The notes under the pieces were generated by a model. That model saw nothing but the letters and a program-made list of their open reading frames with translations. It ran no database searches and was not told the DNA's origin. From NCBI RefSeq assembly GCF_028290025.1, contig NZ_JAQGKQ010000092.1, positions 16,629 to 80,628 on the forward strand: a stretch of DNA of 64,000 nucleotides, given 5' to 3'. Every line of letters starts with the position of its first letter. The stretch's first letter is position 1. Origin of the DNA: Cypionkella sp. GTDB lineage: Bacteria > Pseudomonadota > Alphaproteobacteria > Rhodobacterales > Rhodobacteraceae. Positions 19,593 to 28,860 of the stretch are shown one piece after another. Made by a program: the position numbers and the translations under genes.

Positions 19593-20195
19593 TTACAGCT
19601 TGGCCGCAACCGCTTCCCAGTTCACCAACTTCTCAAGGAAGTTCGACAGATAAGCCGGACGTTTGTTGCGGAAGTCGATGTAGTAGGAGTGTTCCCAAAC
19701 ATCGCAGCCGAGCAATGCAGTCTGACCAAAGCACAGCGGATTGACGCCATTTTCGGTCTTGGTGATCTTCAAGCTGCCGTCTGTATCCTTCACCAGCCAA
19801 GCCCAGCCCGAACCAAACTGACCCGCGCCCGCCGCTGCGAAATCTTCTTTGAACTTGTCGATCGAGAAGAAGCTTTCCTTCAACGCAGTCTCCAAAGCTC
19901 CCGGCATAGCCTTCGACTCGCCCGGCCCCATCACCTCCCAGAAATGGGTGTGATTCCAATGCTGGCTCGCATTGTTGAAGATGCCGCTCTGCGCCACCGA
20001 ACCGGCCACATAAGTGCCTTTAACGATATCTTCCAGAGACTTGGATTCCCATTCGGTGCCAGCAATCAGCTTGTTGCCGTTATCGACATAGGCTTTGTGG
20101 TGAATGTCGTGGTGGAATTCCAGCGTCTCTTTAGACATGCCAAGCGACGCCAGCGCGTCATGCGCATAGGGAAGATCGGGAAGGGTAAATGCCAT
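19593..20195 (-). CDS. sodB: Superoxide dismutase, Fe/Mn family
   Basis: A 200-residue enzyme. Seen: N-terminal metal ligand in LEFHHDIHHKAYV, the second in QHWNHTHFW, and the Asp/His pair in CDVWEHSYYID. The FNNASQHWNHTHFW and FGSGWAWL patterns point to the iron type. Known: it converts superoxide to hydrogen peroxide and oxygen in the cytoplasm. The length is canonical. Start ATG 20195 follows AGGAG. The downstream phosphoesterase begins 14 bp after its stop. Confidence 0.95.
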   Translation of the reverse strand: MAFTLPDLPYAHDALASLGMSKETLEFHHDIHHKAYVDNGNKLIAGTEWESKSLEDIVKGTYVAGSVAQSGIFNNASQHWNHTHFWEVMGPGESKAMPGALETALKESFFSIDKFKEDFAAAGAGQFGSGWAWLVKDTDGSLKITKTENGVNPLCFGQTALLGCDVWEHSYYIDFRNKRPAYLSNFLEKLVNWEAVAAKL

Positions 20196-20306
20196 CGGAG
20201 TAACTCCTGTTCAGATGTGCGTTACGCTCTATAAGTGGCTTTGCGCCGCGAAGGTCAAGAGCAAGCCTTGGCATTTGCTACTTCTTGCACGCCTTATTGC
20301 CGAGCC

Positions 20307-20717
20307 TCACTTTTGAACAGTGCAATGCCCCTCGCTGGAGAATTGGTTATCATAGCCCACGGGCGTCACCGACAGCGAAAGCTTGCCATCTGCCTTGATC
20401 CGAGCGCGAAATTGCCAAGAAGTCGTGTCGGTTGGGCCTTTCAGCGATTTAAGCCGCCAGTCGAACACCGTGCGCACGTCGCTTTCCGACTGCAACTTGC
20501 CCTGAATTGGTTTGCCTACCGTGTCCATGATGATCGGATCATTGACCAACACCTCACCCGAGGCTTTATCGTACGAGATCACATATTCGGGCTGAATAAC
20601 GGAATCCCTGCGACCTTTCTCCGGTTTGCAATCATATACCACCGGCTTGGCGAAAACCGCCGTCGCACTCATTACCATCGCTGTCGCAACAGCAAAACCC
20701 ATTCCACGAAATGCCAT
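20307..20717 (-). CDS. Hypothetical exported protein
   Basis: A 136-residue protein with a clear Sec signal peptide (residues 1-23, cleavage after AVFA). The mature part is small, with two cysteines (VYDCKPEK and EGHCTVQK) that could form a disulfide. It probably folds as a small beta-rich domain (alternating hydrophobic strands). I do not recognise the family with certainty. It is transcribed alone, between sodB and the sarcosine oxidase operon. Confidence 0.6.
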   Translation of the reverse strand: MAFRGMGFAVATAMVMSATAVFAKPVVYDCKPEKGRRDSVIQPEYVISYDKASGEVLVNDPIIMDTVGKPIQGKLQSESDVRTVFDWRLKSLKGPTDTTSWQFRARIKADGKLSLSVTPVGYDNQFSSEGHCTVQK

Positions 20718-20797
20718 CTGGCCGATCCCTATAATACATGCGCCTACCAGAGCGCAGCGGGTGTATCGACGTCAAGGCATTAATTTACTGATTTTCC

Positions 20798-21373
20798 TCA
20801 ATAAACTTCACTGCCCTTCGTCGCGGAATGGCTCAGCAGACCCATCATATACCCCGCGACCGAGCGGAAGCAGACAACCGTATAACCGTCGCCGTCTTTC
20901 CAGAACGCCGCAGCCACCTGAGCCGCCCTTGTCCGGCGCAGCTCTTTCGGCCCCAAAGTCGCGAAATCCACTGGCGAAAGCTTGGCCAAAACCTGATCGG
21001 CCTTTGCGCCTTCGACACGAAACACCGCGCGGGCATCCGACAAAGTCACCGCAAGATGATGCTGACCGGCCAGCGCCTCGGCAATCGCCGCCAGCGCCGC
21101 ATTGGTTTCCGCATACGGCAGCAGCAGCAGATATTCGTCCGGGCTCATCCAGCCAGCCGCCTTATCGCCCGCAATCTCAATCTGGCGCTGACCCGGAACG
21201 CCCAGACCCACCGCCGCCAGGATAGCCGCAGCCAACCCCGGCAGATCAGACTTCGCCCGCAATGAGATCATCCCAACCGGGCCAATCTCACGCACCTTCG
21301 CAAAGCCGTCGAAAGCAACCTGTCCCAACGCACTGACCACATTAGACATTTTGCTTCTCCCCGTCTTTGTCAT
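20798..21373 (-). CDS. soxG: Sarcosine oxidase subunit gamma
   Basis: A 191-residue protein at the end of the minus-strand sox operon. Seen: MISLRAKSDLPGLAAAIL near residue 35, typical of the gamma subunit, and the C-terminal CFRSVAGYMMGLL segment. Known: the gamma subunit is part of the heterotetrameric (alpha-beta-gamma-delta) sarcosine oxidase, which demethylates sarcosine to glycine and passes formaldehyde to tetrahydrofolate. It overlaps soxA by 32 bp, suggesting coupling. Confidence 0.92.
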   Translation of the reverse strand: MTKTGRSKMSNVVSALGQVAFDGFAKVREIGPVGMISLRAKSDLPGLAAAILAAVGLGVPGQRQIEIAGDKAAGWMSPDEYLLLLPYAETNAALAAIAEALAGQHHLAVTLSDARAVFRVEGAKADQVLAKLSPVDFATLGPKELRRTRAAQVAAAFWKDGDGYTVVCFRSVAGYMMGLLSHSATKGSEVY

Positions 21374-24350
21374 AAAATACCGGATCGACCACTTTGGCCT
21401 TCACAACCCCGCCGGTGATCGTGGTAAACTCCACCACATCGCCCAGCCGATCCATGCCACCCTTGATCAATCCCATCGCAATACCGCGCTTTAACGTCGG
21501 CGAATGATAGGTCGAGGTCACCCGGCCTTGCGTGTTGCCCTGCCCGTTCGCATTCTTCCCAGCCGACGGAATATAAGCGCCGTCCTGAATAACCGAGCCG
21601 TCCAAAGTCTCAAACCCGGCCAGCTTCCAACGGTCAGGGCTTGCCAAGAAATTGCGCTCCTGCCCACGTTTGCCGAGGAAATCCGCCTTCTTCTTCGAGA
21701 TCGCCCAGCCGAGGTTCAAATCCTGCGGAATAATCGTGCCGTCCGTCTCGTCGCCGATCATGATAAAGCCCTTTTCGGCCCGCATGATATGCAGTGCTTC
21801 GGTGCCATAACCCATCGCGCCAAACTCAGCGCCAGCCGTATGCAGGGCTTCCCAAAACGCCAGCCCCATGCTCGCCGGAACTGCTACTTCGTAAGACAAT
21901 TCGCCCGAGAAACTGATCCGGTAAATCCGCACCGGGAAACCACCCAACGTGCCATCAGCCCATTGCATGAACGGCAGTGTCTCTTTCGACACATCCATAC
22001 CGCCCATTTTCTCCAGCAATTTCCGAGCGTTTGGCCCGACAACCGCGATCTGCGCCAGTTGTTCCGTCACATTGGCGGTATATACCTGCCAATCCCACCA
22101 CTCACATTGCAGCCAATCCTCCATCCAAGCATGAATACGGTCCGCGCCGCCCGAGGTCGTATGGCAAAGCCAGGTATCCGCATCAATCCGCGCCACAACA
22201 CCGTCGTCCGACAGAAAGCCCTGCTCGGTACACATCAGCCCATAACGGCACTTGCCGACCGGCAAAGTGCTCATCACGCCAGTGTAAAGCATGTCCAGGA
22301 ACTTCCCCGCATCCGGACCTTTGACGATGATCTTACCGAGGGTAGAGGCATCGAGCAGCCCCAAATTACTCCGCGTATTCAACACCTCACGATGCACCGA
22401 TTGCTCGTGATTTTCACCCGGACGCGGGAAAGTATACGGCCTGCGCCACAGCCCAACCGGCTCAAAATACGCGTGGTTTTTCTCATGCCACGCGTGCATC
22501 GGCGTCTTGCGCAAAGGTTGGAATATATCCCCCCGCGACTCGCCAGCCAAAGCCCCCAAAGTCACCGGAGCGTAAGGCGGCCGGAACGTCGTGGTGCCAA
22601 CCTGCGGTATTTCTTCATGCAACGCATCAGCTAACACCGCCAGCCCGTTGATATTGCTCAACTTACCCTGATCTGTAGCCATGCCCAAAGTCGTATACCG
22701 CTTGGTATGCTCAACCGAGGAATACCCCTCACGCGCAGCCAGTTGCACGTCAGAAACCTTCACATCGTTCTGATAATCCAGCCACATCTTAGCCTTCAAC
22801 GCAGGCCCAGCCCCCTGCGGCATGATCCAGACGGCCTCCATATCCGCCTCAGACACCGCATCGGCCACCGCAGCCACAGCTTCCACCGTGAACCCGGCAG
22901 CCATCGCCGCCGCTTGGCCACCCTTGGCCGCATCGACCAACACGTCAGCCGCCGTCATCGCACCATTGGCATTACCCACCGGCACCACCATCGCCAAACC
23001 ATCCGCGCCAGTCGGCGGACGAGCCGCATCAGGCCGGAAATGCGCGTGGGTCTTGTCCCAGATCAGCTTGCCGCCGCAATGGCTCCACAAGTGAACCACC
23101 GGAGACCACCCCCCCGACATCGCCACTGCATCGCAGGAAATTTCCTCCAAAACAGCGCCTTCGCCAGCTTGCACACAAAGCGACACACCCGAGACTCGCT
23201 TGCCGCCCTTAACCTTGGCAATCGCGCGACCAGCCTCAATGCGTATCCCCATCGCGCGCGCTTTCGCAGGCAGATCGCCCGTCACCGAAGCCCGAGCATC
23301 AACAATACAAGGCACCGCCAGCCCCGCCTGCTTCAGCGCAATCGCCGTCCGGTACGCATCATCATTGTTGGTGACAACAACCGTGCGATCACCCGGGCTT
23401 ACCGCGTAATTCACCACATAATCGCGCACCGACCCCGCCAGCATCACGCCCGGAATATCATTGCCCGCAAACGACAATGGCCGCTCAATAGCCCCCGTCG
23501 CCGTGATGATCTGGCTAGCGCGAATACGCCACAACCGATGCTTCGGCCGCCCATCACCCGGCGTCGTATCGGAGATCTTTTCCTCCGCCAGCACATAGCC
23601 GTGGTCATAAACCCCGGCACCCATCGTGCGGAGCCGCATCGTCACATTGTCCATCGCTGCAAGGGCTTGCACGGTGGAGTTAATCCAAACATCCGCAGGC
23701 TGACCCTCAATCACCTCGCCATCGACAGGCGCGCGACCGCCCCAATGCGCCGACTGCTCCAGCAACATCACCCGAGCGCCCGAAGCCCCCGCCACCAGCG
23801 CCGCTTGCAGACCCGCAATGCCGCCACCGATCACCAGCACATCGCAAAAGCTGTAGGTGTACTCATAACGATCCGCATCCCGCGCGGTCGGCGCTTTCCC
23901 AAGCCCAGCCGAGCGCCGAATGATCGGCTCAAACACATGCTTCCACGCAGCCCGCGGCCACATGAAGGTTTTGTAGTAAAACCCACCCGGCAAAAACCTT
24001 GCGAGGGTGTTGTTAATCACCCCCACGTCGAACTCCAGCGAAGGCCAGTGGTTCTGGCTCGCCGCCTCCAGCCCGTCGAACAACTCGGTCGTAGTCACGC
24101 GCTGGTTCGGCTCAAACCGACCATCACGACCCAAACCGACGATTGCGTTGGGTTCTTCCGGCCCCGCCGCCACCAGCCCACGCGGGCGGTGATATTTGAA
24201 ACTGCGGCCCAGCAACATCTGGTCATTCGCCAGCAGCGCCGCCGCCAGAGTATCCCCCGAAAGCCCGCGCAACCTCTTGCCGTTAAACGAAAACTCTTGC
24301 GGAGCCGAGCGGTCGATCAGACGGCCGCCTTTGGATAACCGGGTGCTCAT
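21342..24350 (-). CDS. soxA: Sarcosine oxidase subunit alpha
   Basis: A 1002-residue protein. Seen: an N-terminal 2Fe-2S-like ferredoxin segment without its cysteines (FNGKRLRGLSGDTLAAALLAND), a Rossmann NAD-binding region with VIGGGIAGLQAALVAG (about residue 173), and a C-terminal aminomethyltransferase (GcvT-like) domain from about residue 610. Known: the alpha subunit binds NAD and, through its C-terminal domain, tetrahydrofolate. Length is canonical (about 1000). Its start overlaps the soxD stop by 4 bases. Confidence 0.95.
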   Translation of the reverse strand: MSTRLSKGGRLIDRSAPQEFSFNGKRLRGLSGDTLAAALLANDQMLLGRSFKYHRPRGLVAAGPEEPNAIVGLGRDGRFEPNQRVTTTELFDGLEAASQNHWPSLEFDVGVINNTLARFLPGGFYYKTFMWPRAAWKHVFEPIIRRSAGLGKAPTARDADRYEYTYSFCDVLVIGGGIAGLQAALVAGASGARVMLLEQSAHWGGRAPVDGEVIEGQPADVWINSTVQALAAMDNVTMRLRTMGAGVYDHGYVLAEEKISDTTPGDGRPKHRLWRIRASQIITATGAIERPLSFAGNDIPGVMLAGSVRDYVVNYAVSPGDRTVVVTNNDDAYRTAIALKQAGLAVPCIVDARASVTGDLPAKARAMGIRIEAGRAIAKVKGGKRVSGVSLCVQAGEGAVLEEISCDAVAMSGGWSPVVHLWSHCGGKLIWDKTHAHFRPDAARPPTGADGLAMVVPVGNANGAMTAADVLVDAAKGGQAAAMAAGFTVEAVAAVADAVSEADMEAVWIMPQGAGPALKAKMWLDYQNDVKVSDVQLAAREGYSSVEHTKRYTTLGMATDQGKLSNINGLAVLADALHEEIPQVGTTTFRPPYAPVTLGALAGESRGDIFQPLRKTPMHAWHEKNHAYFEPVGLWRRPYTFPRPGENHEQSVHREVLNTRSNLGLLDASTLGKIIVKGPDAGKFLDMLYTGVMSTLPVGKCRYGLMCTEQGFLSDDGVVARIDADTWLCHTTSGGADRIHAWMEDWLQCEWWDWQVYTANVTEQLAQIAVVGPNARKLLEKMGGMDVSKETLPFMQWADGTLGGFPVRIYRISFSGELSYEVAVPASMGLAFWEALHTAGAEFGAMGYGTEALHIMRAEKGFIMIGDETDGTIIPQDLNLGWAISKKKADFLGKRGQERNFLASPDRWKLAGFETLDGSVIQDGAYIPSAGKNANGQGNTQGRVTSTYHSPTLKRGIAMGLIKGGMDRLGDVVEFTTITGGVVKAKVVDPVFYDKDGEKQNV

Positions 24351-24670
24351 TTGTAACCATTCCAGTCCGGCCGCTTGGCCTTAATCTTGTCTTGCAGATC
24401 AGCAGGAGGCGTCGAAGATTGCGCCGCATAGGTGCCGAACACCTCTAGCGTCGCCGTATCCCGCGCCGCCAAAAACCATTTGCCACAGCCGTAAACATGC
24501 CGCCAACGCTCAAAATGCACGCCTTTGGGGTTCTTCCGCGCGAACATGTAATCTTCGAACTCGGTGTCCGACGCCCCCGGCCCGAACCGCTTCAAATGCG
24601 CCTCGTATCCCGGCGTAAGCTCAGTTTCCTCGGCTTTGACGCCGCAATACGGACATTCCAGAATCAGCAT
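24347..24670 (-). CDS. soxD: Sarcosine oxidase subunit delta
   Basis: A 107-residue protein with CPYCG at residues 6-10 and further metal-ligand candidates (HVYGCGKWF), consistent with the small zinc-binding delta subunit. Known: SoxD completes the heterotetramer. It lies between soxB and soxA as expected, but a separate small gene (24803-25174) and a terminator-like hairpin intervene between it and soxB. Confidence 0.92.
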   Translation of the reverse strand: MLILECPYCGVKAEETELTPGYEAHLKRFGPGASDTEFEDYMFARKNPKGVHFERWRHVYGCGKWFLAARDTATLEVFGTYAAQSSTPPADLQDKIKAKRPDWNGYK

Positions 24671-24734
24671 AGCGTCATCCCTTTTGGCGAATTTTTCGTA
24701 AAAAGCGCAGGCCCGACAGTCCGCGAAAACGACA

Positions 24735-24767
24735 AAAGGGCGGGCACCCTAAGATGCCCGCCCAAAA
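24735..24767 (-). terminator. Terminator-like hairpin between the 24803 gene and soxD
   Basis: GGGCGGGCA (24738-24746) pairs perfectly with TGCCCGCCC (24755-24763), with an 8-base loop. On the minus strand the stem is followed by TTTTGTC, and on the plus strand by AAAA just before the stem. This could attenuate transcription from the upstream small gene into soxDAG. Confidence 0.7.
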
Positions 24768-24802
24768 GTGTGATCTGAGATATAGCCCGCAGGCCCGAAA
24801 AG

Positions 24803-25174
24803 TTACGGGTTGGTTGCGGGAGCGGCAGGTGTTGTGGTTGCCGGAGCAGTATCAGCAGGCGCTGTTGGTGCAGTTTCGGTTGGCGCAGTTGCCGAGCCGG
24901 TGTCTGCCGGAGCAGTTGCAGTCGGTGCCGTGTCAACCGTAGCCGGAGCGCCAGCGTCTGGCGAGGTGTCAACGGACCCCGAATTTGTCGAGCCGTTTTC
25001 AGTCGAGCCGTCGGTAGTGGCCGTTCCCATCGGCGTGCTGTTGCCAAAAACAAACCACAAGACCAGAGCGATAACCACCACGATCCCACCGATGATAAGC
25101 GGCAGGTTGTTGGCAGGCTTGGAGTTGTTGATGTTAACGTCGCGTTGGGGCGGCGTGCGATATTCGTCAGCCAT
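24803..25174 (-). CDS. Small membrane-anchored low-complexity protein inside the sox operon
   Basis: A 123-residue protein: a polar N-terminus (MADEYRTPPQRDVNINNSK), one membrane helix (about residues 24-43) and a tail of almost pure Ala/Thr/Pro/Ser/Gly/Asp, presumably periplasmic. No enzymatic motif is visible. The gene sits between soxB and soxD on the same strand, an unusual insertion. It has its own probable terminator downstream. I do not recognise a function. Confidence 0.7.
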   Translation of the reverse strand: MADEYRTPPQRDVNINNSKPANNLPLIIGGIVVVIALVLWFVFGNSTPMGTATTDGSTENGSTNSGSVDTSPDAGAPATVDTAPTATAPADTGSATAPTETAPTAPADTAPATTTPAAPATNP

Positions 25175-25271
25175 GTCGCTGTCTCCTTACATAACAAATA
25201 TGCAGGCCCAACGCGGCTAGAGACGATTTGGTTCCCAAAAGCGGTAAAAAGTTGCACCTTAAAAACCTGCA

Positions 25272-26519
25272 TTAGTGCGCGACCCCGGCCGCCACTGACT
25301 CGTCAATGAACTGGCCTTCCTTGAACCGCCACATGTTGAAGGCTTCCGCCAAAGCCCCCGGCTCGCCCTTCGCCATCAGCTCTGCCATTGCCCAACCCGA
25401 GCCCGGAATGGCCTTGAAGCCGCCCGTCCCCCAACCGCAGTTGATGAAGCAATTCCCCAGCGGCGTCTTGGAAATGATCGGCGAGCGATCCCCGGTCATG
25501 TCAACAATCCCGCCCCATTGCCGCAGCATCTTCAGGCGGCTGATCATCGGGAACGTCTCAATCAGCGCCCGCAGAGTTTCCTCGATATGGTGGAAACTCC
25601 CGCGCTGGGTGAAGTTGTTAAACCCGTCGGTGCCGCCACCGATCACCATCTCACCCTTATCAGATTGCGACATATAGCCGTGCACGGTGTTGGCCATCAC
25701 CACCACATCCATGCAGGGCTTGATCGGCTCTGACACCATTGCCTGCAAAGCCACAGCCTCAATCGGCAGCCGGAACCCAGCCATTTCAGCAACTTGACCG
25801 GAATGACCTGCCACCACCACGCCGAGCTTATTACAGCCTATATAACCCTTGGTCGTTTCAACCCCGGTCACAACCCCGGCTTGAGAGGTCACGCCCTTAA
25901 CTTCGCACTGCTGGATAATATCCATGCCCATCGCCGAACAGGCCCGCGCATAGCCCCACGCCACTGCATCATGCCGCGCCGTGCCACCACGCGCTTGATA
26001 CAAAGCGCCAAGGATCGGATAACGCGGACCGTCGATATTGATGATCGGCACCAGTTCCTTAACGCGCTGCGGCGAAATCCACTCGGTCGAGACACCCTGC
26101 ATGTTATTGGCATGAACTGTGCGCAGATAGCCGCGCACCTCGTGATGGGTCTGCCCCAGCATCAGCAACCCACGCGGACTGAACATCACGTTGTAGTTCA
26201 AATCCTGCGACATCGTCTCATAAAGGCTGCGCGCCTTTTCGTAGATCGCAGCCGAGGGGTCTTGCAGGTAGTTTGACCGAATAATCGTAGTATTCCGCCC
26301 GGTATTGCCGCCGCCGAGCCAACCCTTTTCGATGATCGCCACATTGGTGATGCCGAAGTTCATGCCCAAGTAGTAAGCCGTCGCCAAGCCATGCCCGCCA
26401 GCGCCAACGATCACCACATCATAGTGCTTTTTCGGCGCGGGCGCTGCCCAAGCCTTCTCCCAACCCAGGTGATAATTCAGCGCCTCTTTGGCGATGGCAA
26501 AAACCGAATAGCGTTTCAT
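25272..26519 (-). CDS. soxB: Sarcosine oxidase subunit beta
   Basis: A 415-residue FAD-dependent oxidoreductase. Seen: dinucleotide-binding motif VIVGAGGHGLATAYYLG (about residues 35-51) and a C-terminal NCGWGTGGFKAIPGSG segment of the DAO superfamily. Known: the beta subunit holds covalent FMN and FAD and oxidises sarcosine. Length is canonical. It is the first gene of the sox operon. The divergent ccmI begins about 190 bp upstream, so the promoters share 26520-26709. Confidence 0.95.
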   Translation of the reverse strand: MKRYSVFAIAKEALNYHLGWEKAWAAPAPKKHYDVVIVGAGGHGLATAYYLGMNFGITNVAIIEKGWLGGGNTGRNTTIIRSNYLQDPSAAIYEKARSLYETMSQDLNYNVMFSPRGLLMLGQTHHEVRGYLRTVHANNMQGVSTEWISPQRVKELVPIINIDGPRYPILGALYQARGGTARHDAVAWGYARACSAMGMDIIQQCEVKGVTSQAGVVTGVETTKGYIGCNKLGVVVAGHSGQVAEMAGFRLPIEAVALQAMVSEPIKPCMDVVVMANTVHGYMSQSDKGEMVIGGGTDGFNNFTQRGSFHHIEETLRALIETFPMISRLKMLRQWGGIVDMTGDRSPIISKTPLGNCFINCGWGTGGFKAIPGSGWAMAELMAKGEPGALAEAFNMWRFKEGQFIDESVAAGVAH

Positions 26520-26709
26520 GGGCTGGCCCTCATAACTTGACCCCGCTTATCGCGTGATCCCTGCTTTTATCCCGCGACGGCAGCGGCACAATCGGGAAAA
26601 TTACGACACGGGCGGCGGTTTTGAACCAGTCACGCGCTTTGCGACCGATTGCCCCCTTTTGTGGCAGGCGCAAACCGCTTACATCGGGGCGACTGGCAAG
26701 GGGCGGATA

Positions 26710-27918
26710 ATGCAAGATTGGATCTTTTGGGCGGCAGTCGTGGCGCTCTCTATAGGAGTGGCGGCAATCCTGCTGCAATCCTTGCGCAGCAACGATGCCC
26801 ATACCGACGACTCCGCCCTGAAAGTCTACCGCGATCAACTGTCCGAAGTTGACCGCGACCTCGCCCGCGCGGTCATCTCTGCCCCCGAAGCGGAACGCCT
26901 GCGCACCGAAGTCTCGCGCCGCCTGCTCGATGCCGACCGCGCCCAACAAGCCGCACCCATCTCTGGCGGCAAAGGCAAAATCTGGCCCGCCGCCGCAGCC
27001 ATCCTGCTTGCAGCCTGCGCAGCCCTTTATACCTATGACCGCGTAGGCACCCCCGGCTACGCCGACCTGCCACTAACAGACCGTCTAGCCCTCGCCGATC
27101 AAGCCTACGCTGCCCGCCCCAGCCAAGCTGAGGCCGAGGCCGCAGCCTCGCCACCGCTCACCGCACCGCAGCCTGATGCCGAGTTCACCGAGCTGATGGT
27201 CAAACTCCGCGCCGCCGTGCAAGCCCGGCCCGACGACCTGCAAGGTCTTGCATTGCTGGCAAAAAATGAAGCGCAACTCGGCAACTATGTCGCTGCCCGC
27301 ATGGCGCAACAACACTTGCTGACCCTGCTCGGTGACAAAGCCAGCGCCGAGGATCACGCGGGCCTTGCTCAAACCATGATCTTTGCCGCGAACGGCGTTG
27401 TCACGCCCGAGGCTGAACAACACCAGATCCGCGCGCTAAAGCTTGACCCCACCAACCCGCTCGCCCGCTATTTCTCGGGCCTGATGTTTGCCGAAATCGG
27501 CCGCCCCGACCGCGCCTTTGCTTTATGGGAGCCGCTGCTGCGCGAAGGCCCGGCAGATGCGCCCTGGATCGCGCCGATCCGCGGTATGCTACAAGACACC
27601 GCGGACGCGGCAGGCATCAAATACCAACTCCCCGCCCTGAAAGGCCCGACCTCCGAAGATGTAGCCAACGCGGGCGCACTCTCCGCCGCCGACCGTCAAG
27701 CCATGATCAAAGGCATGGTCGATCAACTTGAAGCCCGCCTGACCACCGAAGGCGGCCCAGTCGAAGATTGGGTCAAACTGATGACCTCCCTCGCGAAATT
27801 AGGCGAAAAAGAGGACGCAAAGGCCGCATATGAGCAAGCGGTTCAGGTGTTCAAATCCGACACTGCCGCCTTAGGCCAGATCGAAGCCGCCGCAAGCGAT
27901 GCCGGAGTAACGCCATGA
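26710..27918 (+). CDS. ccmI: c-type cytochrome biogenesis protein CcmI
   Basis: A 402-residue protein. Seen: an N-terminal helix ([18 protein letters not shown]), a short basic loop, a second helix near residues 97-113, and a C-terminal TPR-like periplasmic domain ([30 protein letters not shown] is one repeat, given here across [15 protein letters not shown] and [11 protein letters not shown]). Known: CcmI (CycH) chaperones apocytochrome c to the CcmF/CcmH haem ligation complex. The start at 26710 follows AAGGGGCGG; the open frame begins earlier. It overlaps ruvX by 4 bases. Confidence 0.92.
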   Translation: MQDWIFWAAVVALSIGVAAILLQSLRSNDAHTDDSALKVYRDQLSEVDRDLARAVISAPEAERLRTEVSRRLLDADRAQQAAPISGGKGKIWPAAAAILLAACAALYTYDRVGTPGYADLPLTDRLALADQAYAARPSQAEAEAAASPPLTAPQPDAEFTELMVKLRAAVQARPDDLQGLALLAKNEAQLGNYVAARMAQQHLLTLLGDKASAEDHAGLAQTMIFAANGVVTPEAEQHQIRALKLDPTNPLARYFSGLMFAEIGRPDRAFALWEPLLREGPADAPWIAPIRGMLQDTADAAGIKYQLPALKGPTSEDVANAGALSAADRQAMIKGMVDQLEARLTTEGGPVEDWVKLMTSLAKLGEKEDAKAAYEQAVQVFKSDTAALGQIEAAASDAGVTP

Positions 27919-28412
27919 TCCTGCCCGAAATCGCCGACTTCCTCGCAGCCCTGCCCGCCAACCGCGCCATCTGCGGCCTCGACTTGGGCGACAAAACCAT
28001 CGGCATCGCGGTCTCCGACCTGCGCCGAAGCGTTGCCACCCCAATCCACACCGTCCGGCGCATAAAATTCACCGAAGACGCCACCGCCCTGTTGGCCGTT
28101 TTATCCGAGCGCAATATCGCAGGCATCATCCTCGGCCTGCCCTTGAATATGGACGGCTCCGAAGGCCCGCGTGTGCAATCCACCCGCGCTTTTGCCCGCA
28201 ACCTGATCAAGCTGACCGACCTGCCGATCACCTTTTGGGATGAACGCCTCTCTACCGTCGCCGCCGAACGCGCGCTGATTGAAGGCGATACTTCGCGCAA
28301 ACGCCGCCGCGAAGTCATTGACCAAGTCGCCGCAGGTTATATCTTACAAGGCGCGCTGGATCGGCTGTCCTACATGGTTAAAGCGCAAGTTTCGCAACAG
28401 GATGAAGCCTAA
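27915..28412 (+). CDS. ruvX: Holliday junction resolvase RuvX (YqgF)
   Basis: A 165-residue protein of the RNase H fold. Seen: the first acidic residue in [29 protein letters not shown], and the [15 protein letters not shown] motif. Known: YqgF/RuvX is an essential nuclease implicated in pre-16S rRNA 5' processing. The start overlaps the ccmI stop and its stop overlaps the DUF1289 start, so the three genes form one coupled operon. Confidence 0.95.
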   Translation: MILPEIADFLAALPANRAICGLDLGDKTIGIAVSDLRRSVATPIHTVRRIKFTEDATALLAVLSERNIAGIILGLPLNMDGSEGPRVQSTRAFARNLIKLTDLPITFWDERLSTVAAERALIEGDTSRKRRREVIDQVAAGYILQGALDRLSYMVKAQVSQQDEA

Positions 28413-28654
28413 TGGACGAAGTCTGGAAACGCGCGGAAATCGAAAGCCCCTGCGTCAAACTTTGCGTCATCCACCGCGAAGCCCGCCTCTGCGTCGGCTG
28501 CTTCCGCAGCATCGACGAAATCGCCAGCTGGGGCCGTCTCACCCCCGCCGAGCGCCGCGAGATCATCGCCGCACTCCCCGCCCGCGCCTCGACCCTAACC
28601 AAACGCCGCGGCGGCCGCATGGCAAGACTGAACGGCTCAAGCTCTGAAAGTTAA
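28412..28654 (+). CDS. DUF1289 domain protein
   Basis: An 80-residue protein with the DUF1289 cysteine signature: ESPCVKLCVIHREARLCVGC, followed by RSIDEIASWGRLTPAERREI. Four cysteines could bind a metal. Function is unknown in the family. It overlaps the ruvX stop by one base (TAATG type arrangement), so it is translationally coupled. Confidence 0.9.
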   Translation: MDEVWKRAEIESPCVKLCVIHREARLCVGCFRSIDEIASWGRLTPAERREIIAALPARASTLTKRRGGRMARLNGSSSES

Positions 28655-28860
28655 GGATCTCGGGCCAGCCGTGGACTTTCTATCCCACTCTCCCCGCCGT
28701 TAGGTCATCATCTTTGCAAAAATATGCCCCGCGGAGCGTTCAACCGCCGCACCCCGCACTCCCCCTCAGGGCGCACTCCCAACCCTGCGATTGACACGAC
28801 TCAGCCGATGGCGCAGCATTTCCTCAATTTTTAAAGCCGTTTTAGCGATATGAGGTTAGT

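Noticed and set aside
22707..24338. Long plus-strand ORF opposite soxA
   Set aside because: It is the antisense reading of a high-GC gene, rich in Arg, His and Pro, without domains.
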